Shown here piece after piece: positions 14,203-18,663 of a stretch of 18,663 bases of DNA (positions are counted from its first letter, which is position 1; the number at the start of each line of letters is the position of its first letter). The DNA comes from Limnohabitans sp. (lineage in GTDB: Bacteria; Pseudomonadota; Gammaproteobacteria; Burkholderiales; Burkholderiaceae_C): assembly GCA_024641725.1 (NCBI GenBank), contig JAHECM010000110.1:1-18663 (forward strand). The letters run 5' to 3'. The notes beneath the pieces were generated by a model. That model made no database searches, was not told the DNA's origin, and was given only the letters and a program-made list of their open reading frames with translations. The position numbers were made by a program, and so were the translations under genes.

Positions 14203-16314
14203 TCAAATCGCTTGCGGGTCCACATCCACCAGCCAGCGGATCACGCCTTTGTGCTCGGGCTGGCTGCGCAGCTGGTGCAGCAGCGCGTGCAGCTGGGTCA
14301 GCACTTTGTGCAGGTCACTGCGCGAAGGGCTTTCGAGCAGCATTTGCGCGCGTTCCACGTCGGCCACGCGCTGCATGCTCAGGGGCACCGTGGGGTAGAG
14401 GCTGACCTGTGCCAGCAGCTGCGGACCGTCGGGTATGCGGCCGAGCACATCTTCGAGGGCGCTGCGGGCGGCGCTCAAAAAGCCCTGGGCCACGTCTTGG
14501 CTGCGGGCGTCGGCGCGCAGCAGGGCTTGGTGGCTGATGGGCGGCAAGCTGGCGGCGTTGCGCTCGGCCAATTCGCTGGCAGCAAAGGCGGGGTAGTCGT
14601 GGCGTTTGAGGGCGTCAAACAGCGGGTGCTTGGGGTGGAAGGTTTGCACCAGCATTTCACTGGGGCTGCCCTGGCCGGCCGCTCGGCCTGCCCGCCCAGC
14701 CGCTTGCATCAGCAGCGCAAACAGGCGCTCGGGGGCGCGAAAGTCGCTCGAAAACAGGGCGCTGTCCGGGTTGATGGCGGCCACCAGGGTGATGCGCCGA
14801 AAGTCGTGGCCCTTGGCGATCATTTGCGTGCCCACCAAGATGTCCACCTCGCCGCTGTGCACTTGGGCGAGCTGGGTTTCCAAAGCGCCTTTGAGCCGGG
14901 TGGTGTCCGCGTCGATGCGGGCAATGCGCACGGGCTTGCCGTCGGGGCGTTTGACGTCGGCCAAGAGTTCGGCCAAGTGCTCTTCGAGCTGCTCCGTGCC
15001 GCGGCCCAAGGGGGCGATGTCGGCGTTGCCGCAATCGGGGCAAGCGCGCGGCACCCGGTCGGTGAAGCCGCAGTGGTGGCAGCGCAAGGTGCGGTCCATT
15101 TTGTGAAACACCCGGAACGCGCTGCAGTGCTTGCACGCGCTTTTCCAGCCGCAGTCGGCGCAGTGCAGCACCGGGGCGTAGCCACGGCGGTTGAGCAGCA
15201 GCATGCTTTGCTCGCCCTTGGCGACCCGGTCTTGCAAGGTGGCCAGCAAAGGGGCAGACAACACCGCGCGGCGCGCCTGGTGGTTCATGTCGACGCGGCG
15301 CACTTGGGGCAAGGCGGCGGCGCCAACACGTTCGGGCATGTGCAGCCGCACGTAGCGCCCTCCGGGGTCGCCGTCGGCGTCTGGGGGGCGGCTTTGGTGC
15401 CAGCTCTCCAGTGAGGGCGTGGCCGAGCCCAGCACCACTTTGGCGCCCAGCAAGTGCCCTCGGTACACCGCCAGGTCGCGCGCCGAATAGCGTGCGCCCT
15501 CTTGTTGTTTGTAGCTGGGGTCGTGCTCTTCGTCGACCACGATCAGTTGGAGCTGGGGCATGGAGGCGAACACCGCCATGCGCGTGCCCAGCACGATGCG
15601 CGCTGCCCCCGTGTGCGCTGCCAGCCAACTCTTGAGCCTTTGGGCCCCGGTCAGGCCACTGTGCATGGAGACCACCGCCTCGCGGCCAAAGCGCTCTTGC
15701 ACCCGCGCTTCGAGTTGGGGTGTGAGGTTGATCTCGGGCACCATCAGCAGCGCTTGGGCGCGGGGGTCGGCCGCCAGCAGGCTTTGCACGGCTTGCAGAT
15801 ACACCTCGGTTTTGCCACTGCCGGTGTTGCCGAAAAGCAAGAACGGACCAGCTTGCTCGGCCAGGTGTTGCAACACCGTGGTTTGTTGCCCGGACAGCAC
15901 ATGGCCCCGCGAGGCCTGCAGTGGCCCGGCCTGGGCGGGCAGCTTTTTGAGGCGGCGCGCCAGCTGGGTGGGGTTGAGGTCGCGCAGTTGCGGCGGCAAG
16001 GCCGACAGGGCCACCTCACCGATTGAGCGCTGGTAATACTGCGCCGAGAACTGCACCAGCTTGAGCCACTGGGCGTCGAGCGGGGCGATCCCGTCCAGCA
16101 CCGCCGTGATCTCTTTGATCGCCGAAGGGGCGATGCCCGAGGGTGCCTCAGGCCGCACCCGCCACACCACGCCCAGCACTTCGCGCCGCCCCAGGGGCAC
16201 CCGCACCAGTTGCCCGGCGGCCAGGGGGGTTGGGCTGCGGTAGCTCAGCAGACCCCCCACCCCGCTGTGCGCGGGAGTCTGGACAGCGATGTCGAGCCAA
16301 GAGGGGGAGGTCAC
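14203..16314 (-). CDS. priA: primosomal protein N' (replication restart helicase PriA)
   Basis: PriA recognises stalled forks and reloads the replisome. The 703 residues (732 in E. coli) begin with a 3'-DNA-binding domain (about 1-105). The helicase core has Walker A GNTGSGKT (162-169), DEEH box (261-264), the DPSYKQQEGARYSARD signature, and GSATPSLES (motif III). An insertion carries eight cysteines in CxxC pairs (385/388, 394/397, 412/415, 425/428) for two zinc ions. Late motifs DSALFSSDFRAPERLF and QAAGRAGRA are also present. The start is a GTG at 16314; there is no in-frame ATG nearby upstream and no clear ribosome-binding site, which suggests low expression. The 380-bp upstream gap holds DnaA boxes and inverted repeats. 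Confidence 0.96.
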   Translation of the reverse strand: MTSPSWLDIAVQTPAHSGVGGLLSYRSPTPLAAGQLVRVPLGRREVLGVVWRVRPEAPSGIAPSAIKEITAVLDGIAPLDAQWLKLVQFSAQYYQRSIGEVALSALPPQLRDLNPTQLARRLKKLPAQAGPLQASRGHVLSGQQTTVLQHLAEQAGPFLLFGNTGSGKTEVYLQAVQSLLAADPRAQALLMVPEINLTPQLEARVQERFGREAVVSMHSGLTGAQRLKSWLAAHTGAARIVLGTRMAVFASMPQLQLIVVDEEHDPSYKQQEGARYSARDLAVYRGHLLGAKVVLGSATPSLESWHQSRPPDADGDPGGRYVRLHMPERVGAAALPQVRRVDMNHQARRAVLSAPLLATLQDRVAKGEQSMLLLNRRGYAPVLHCADCGWKSACKHCSAFRVFHKMDRTLRCHHCGFTDRVPRACPDCGNADIAPLGRGTEQLEEHLAELLADVKRPDGKPVRIARIDADTTRLKGALETQLAQVHSGEVDILVGTQMIAKGHDFRRITLVAAINPDSALFSSDFRAPERLFALLMQAAGRAGRAAGQGSPSEMLVQTFHPKHPLFDALKRHDYPAFAASELAERNAASLPPISHQALLRADARSQDVAQGFLSAARSALEDVLGRIPDGPQLLAQVSLYPTVPLSMQRVADVERAQMLLESPSRSDLHKVLTQLHALLHQLRSQPEHKGVIRWLVDVDPQAI

Positions 16315-16389
16315 GGTTGAGCCAGTTTGATTGTTGGATTTGTGAATTTCAACGGTTGCGAGGATCAGATTTTTTCTTGAAAGTCGCGC

Positions 16390-16552
16390 TAAGTGCTTGA
16401 TTTGACTGGCCTTTGTCGGTCATCCAGAAAAACTGTGGATAACTTTGTTGAAAACTCTGTCTGGATGCCCGCAAACCCCTGAAAAATCAAGCTTTTCGCC
16501 AGATTGCCCGTCTGCTGAGCAAACCCGAAGGTCTAATGAAATCAAGCACTTA
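16390..16552. repeat. long-spaced inverted repeat with nested hairpins in the priA-hemE gap
   Basis: TAAGTGCTTGATTT (16390-16403) is perfectly complementary to AAATCAAGCACTTA (16539-16552). Inside lie CATCCAGA (16421-16428) pairing with TCTGGATG (16460-16467), and GAAAA (16481-16485) pairing with TTTTC (16493-16497). A second copy of AAATCAAGC at 16484-16492 could compete for the left arm. Just outside, CAAAGG (16567-16572) pairs with CCTTTG (16580-16585). The arrangement could be a structured RNA, the priA leader, or a small palindromic element; I cannot choose between them. No protein-coding frame in the gap looks real. Confidence 0.55.
16434..16442 (-). promoter_or_regulatory. DnaA box (TTATCCACA)
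   Basis: The minus strand reads TTATCCACA, a perfect match to the strongest E. coli DnaA box. It lies in the loop of the CATCCAGA/TCTGGATG hairpin, 120 bp upstream of the priA start. A second box in the same orientation is at 16622-16630. DnaA binding is inferred. Confidence 0.6.
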
Positions 16553-16621
16553 CAAGGGCCTCGGGTCAAAGGTGGCCGGCCTTTGCAACAGGATGTAATG
16601 GCTTCAGGGCATTTGGCGTTT

Positions 16622-16630
16622 TGTGCATAA
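16622..16630 (-). promoter_or_regulatory. DnaA box (TTATGCACA)
   Basis: The minus strand reads TTATGCACA, matching the consensus TTATNCACA. It has the same orientation as the box at 16434-16442, with starts 188 bp apart, and lies between that site and the hemE terminator. Confidence 0.5.
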
Positions 16631-16657
16631 GTCAAGTCTTTGAAGTCTGTTTTTTTC

Positions 16658-16687
16658 AAAAAAAATGCCTAAGACCCCGGCATTTTT
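16658..16687 (-). terminator. Rho-independent terminator of hemE
   Basis: AAAAATGCC (16661-16669) pairs with GGCATTTTT (16679-16687) around a 9-base loop. On the minus strand the stem is followed by a run of eight T (complement of 16658-16665). It begins 7 bp after the hemE stop and would end the dsbD-hemE transcript. The stem is AT-rich at its base, so strength is moderate. Confidence 0.85.
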
Positions 16688-16694
16688 GTGTTAA

Positions 16695-17816
16695 TCACCC
16701 CCGCTGGGCCTGTCGCAAACTGCGCGAGTGGCTGTGCACCGCCTCGACCAGCGCCGAGACATGCTCAGGGGGCGTGAACTGGCTGATGCCGTGGCCCAAA
16801 TTGAAGATGTGCGTCGGGCCGGTGGTGGCCGTGTCGGTGTGCGGTGCACCAAAGCTGTCGAGCACGCGGCGAGCCTGTGCGGCAATTTGCTCGGGCTGGG
16901 CAAACAGCACATTGGGGTCGATGTTGCCTTGCAGCGCTTTGCCGGGACCGCCCACTTGGCCGCCCACCAAGGCTCGGGCCTTGGCCAGGTTCATGGTCCA
17001 GTCCAGGCCCAGCACGTCGCAGTCGAGTTGGCCCATCTCGTCCAGCCACAGGCCGCCACCTTTGGTGAAGACGATGCTGGGGATGCGTGCGCCAGCGTGC
17101 TCTTTTTTGAGCTGCGACAAGACCCGCCGTGTGTAGGCCAGGCTGAACTCTTGGAAAGCACCGTCGGCCAGCACCCCGCCCCAGCTGTCAAACACCATCA
17201 CGGCTTGCGCTCCAGCTTCGATTTGGGTGTTCAGGTACAGGGCCACGGCGTCGGCGTTGATCTCGAGGATGCGGTGCATCAGGTCGGGGCGGCTGTACAT
17301 CAGGCTTTTGACCTGGCGGTAGTCGTCGGAGCCCGCGCCCTCGACCATGTAGCACGCCAGCGTCCAGGGGCTGCCCGAAAAGCCGATCAGGGGCACACGG
17401 CCGTTCAGCGCCTTGCGGATGTTGGTGACGGCGTCAAACACGTAGCGCAGCTTGTCCATGTCGGGCACGGTCAGCTGGGCCACGGCGGCTTCGTCGCGCA
17501 CGTTTTTGGCGAACTTGGGGCCTTCACCCAGCGCGAACGACAGGCCCAGGCCCATGGCATCAGGCACGGTGAGGATGTCGCTGAACAAAATGGCGGCATC
17601 GAGCGGGTAGCGCTCCAGCGGTTGCAGGGTGACTTCGGTGGCGTAGTCCACGTTGGTGGCCAGTCCCATGAAGCTGCCCGCTTGGGCGCGGGTGGCGCGG
17701 TACTCGGGCAAATAGCGACCGGCTTGGCGCATCAGCCAGATGGGGGTGTGGTCGGTGGCCTGGCGCAGGCAGGCGCGCAGGAAGCTGTCGTTTTGGAGAG
17801 GGGCAAAAGAGCTCAT
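16695..17816 (-). CDS. hemE: uroporphyrinogen decarboxylase
   Basis: HemE removes four carboxyl groups from uroporphyrinogen III to give coproporphyrinogen III in heme synthesis, in the cytoplasm. The 373 residues show the family signatures: PIWLMRQAGRYLPEYR (25-40), FSDILTVPDAMG with the key Asp D80, IGFSGSPWTLACYMVEG (144-160), VMVFDSWGG, and LQGNIDPNVLF and FNLGHGI near the C-terminus. The ATG at 17816 is chosen because it gives the usual family N-terminus; an in-frame ATG at 17855 would add 13 residues not usual for HemE. It lies 55 bp downstream of the DsbD-like gene and is probably co-transcribed, ending at the terminator 16658-16687. Confidence 0.96.
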   Translation of the reverse strand: MSSFAPLQNDSFLRACLRQATDHTPIWLMRQAGRYLPEYRATRAQAGSFMGLATNVDYATEVTLQPLERYPLDAAILFSDILTVPDAMGLGLSFALGEGPKFAKNVRDEAAVAQLTVPDMDKLRYVFDAVTNIRKALNGRVPLIGFSGSPWTLACYMVEGAGSDDYRQVKSLMYSRPDLMHRILEINADAVALYLNTQIEAGAQAVMVFDSWGGVLADGAFQEFSLAYTRRVLSQLKKEHAGARIPSIVFTKGGGLWLDEMGQLDCDVLGLDWTMNLAKARALVGGQVGGPGKALQGNIDPNVLFAQPEQIAAQARRVLDSFGAPHTDTATTGPTHIFNLGHGISQFTPPEHVSALVEAVHSHSRSLRQAQRG

Positions 17817-17871
17817 GCCCCGATTGTCGCAGGCCGGGCAGCCGTGCCCTGACATGGCCGAAGACGCCGAG

Positions 17872-18663
17872 TTAGCGCGCGGGCGGGAGCTTTTGCAATG
17901 CGCTCAGCACCTCTGCCACACTGGGCAGCTCGGACAAGAGCACTGGAGGCTGGCCGGGCGCATACAGCGCATAAACGGGCACGCCGCTGCGCCCCAGCGC
18001 GGTGAGTGCCTGCGTGATGGCCGGATCGCGGCGTGTCCAGTCGGCACGCATCAGCACCACTTGGCGGGCAGCCAAGTCGGCCAACAGCGCTTCATCGGCC
18101 AGGGTGGTTTTTTTGTTGTATTGGCAAGTCACACACCAGGCGGCAGTGAAGTCCACAAACACCGGCCTACCCGCTGCCAGCTGGCTTTGCAGGGCCGCTT
18201 CGCTCCAGGCTTGCCAGCGTTGTCCGGGCGCGCCTGGGGCCGCGGCGCTTGAGCGGGTCACCTCTGTCGGCGTCTCTCGCAAGGCGGTTGGCAGTGCGCC
18301 GCTGCCCAGCCAGACCAGCAGCGCCAAGCTCAAGGTGCCCCATGCCCAACGGGCTCGCCCCGACAGACTCAGCGCCCAGACGAGCGCCGCCACGCTCAGC
18401 AGCCATGCCAGCAGGGCACTGGCCCCATCGATGCCGGTTTGCTGCCCCAGCACCCAGAGCAACCAGACCACGGTGGCGAACATCGGAAAAGCCATGGCTT
18501 GGCGGAACACCACCATCCACGCGCCTGGCCGCGGCAAGGCATGGGCAACGCCCGGCCAAAGGCTGGCCGCCAGATACGGCAAGGCCATGCCCAAGCCCAT
18601 GGCGGCAAACACCATGAGCGCTTGCCAAACCGGCAGCGCAATGGCCAGCCCCAGCGACGCCCC
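17872..18663 (-). CDS. dsbD: DsbD-like thiol:disulfide interchange protein (5'-truncated)
   Basis: The C-terminal 263 residues are visible and the gene runs off the right edge. DsbD carries electrons from cytoplasmic thioredoxin across the inner membrane to periplasmic thiol proteins. The visible part starts in the membrane domain (ALMVFAAMGLGMALPYL, typical of DsbD) with further hydrophobic helices. After a short Ala/Pro-rich linker comes a thioredoxin-like periplasmic domain with FVDFTAAWCVTCQYNK; the CVTC pair is visible residues 177 and 180. The frame stays open to base 18663 beyond the first visible ATG (18615), so that ATG is internal. The N-terminal DsbD-alpha domain and first helices would lie outside; without them ScsB or a CcdA-thioredoxin fusion cannot be fully excluded. 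Confidence 0.88.
   Translation of the reverse strand, partial: GASLGLAIALPVWQALMVFAAMGLGMALPYLAASLWPGVAHALPRPGAWMVVFRQAMAFPMFATVVWLLWVLGQQTGIDGASALLAWLLSVAALVWALSLSGRARWAWGTLSLALLVWLGSGALPTALRETPTEVTRSSAAAPGAPGQRWQAWSEAALQSQLAAGRPVFVDFTAAWCVTCQYNKKTTLADEALLADLAARQVVLMRADWTRRDPAITQALTALGRSGVPVYALYAPGQPPVLLSELPSVAEVLSALQKLPPAR

Noticed and set aside
16445..16630. Short open frames in the priA-hemE gap (for example 16445-16630)
   Set aside because: No ribosome-binding site, no recognisable domain, and the sequence is explained better by inverted repeats.
1..18663. CRISPR arrays, tRNA or rRNA genes, insertion sequences, prophage or integrase genes
   Set aside because: No regularly spaced direct repeats, no tRNA-like cloverleaf, and no transposase or integrase frames were seen on either strand.

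Overview
The window most likely comes from the chromosome of a betaproteobacterium, probably a freshwater or soil Burkholderiales of the Comamonadaceae type. This is inferred from the style of the PriA, HemE, Rep-like, DsbD and AEC proteins and the high-GC housekeeping half; no marker gene fixes the genus.

Bases 1-6617 (+ strand) form a compact galactoside-degrading operon that enters from the left edge. It holds a 5'-truncated GH36 enzyme of the raffinose synthase/Sip1 branch, a second complete GH36 alpha-galactosidase of the classical bacterial type, and galE-galT-galK. Together they would release galactose from alpha-galactosides (raffinose/melibiose type) and carry it by the Leloir route to glucose-1-phosphate and UDP-sugars. 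galE and galT overlap by 4 bp. No sugar permease, outer-membrane receptor or mutarotase is visible, so these must lie elsewhere, perhaps upstream.

Bases 6618-9426 (+ strand) hold tonB-exbB-exbD1-exbD2, an inner-membrane energiser for TonB-dependent outer-membrane transport, closed by a strong Rho-independent terminator (9394-9426). Bases 9512-10546 encode a LacI/GalR-family regulator. Three near-identical 14-bp palindromes of LacI-operator type (consensus TGCAATCGATTGCA) lie exactly at the galK end, just upstream of tonB and just upstream of the regulator gene, and nowhere else that I noticed. The simplest reading is one sugar-responsive regulon: outer-membrane uptake energised by its own TonB system, cytoplasmic or periplasmic hydrolysis, the Leloir pathway, and an autoregulated LacI-type repressor. 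This is the most interesting hypothesis in the window.

Bases 10529-18663 are mostly minus-strand housekeeping genes of higher GC: a small secreted protein of unknown function translationally coupled to a Rep/UvrD-type helicase, an AEC-family transporter (+), priA, hemE and the C-terminal half of a DsbD-like thiol:disulfide reductase that runs off the right edge. The 380-bp priA-hemE gap contains two consensus DnaA boxes, a 14-bp perfect inverted repeat spanning 163 bp with nested hairpins, and the hemE terminator. It is the main non-coding stretch that the genes do not explain.
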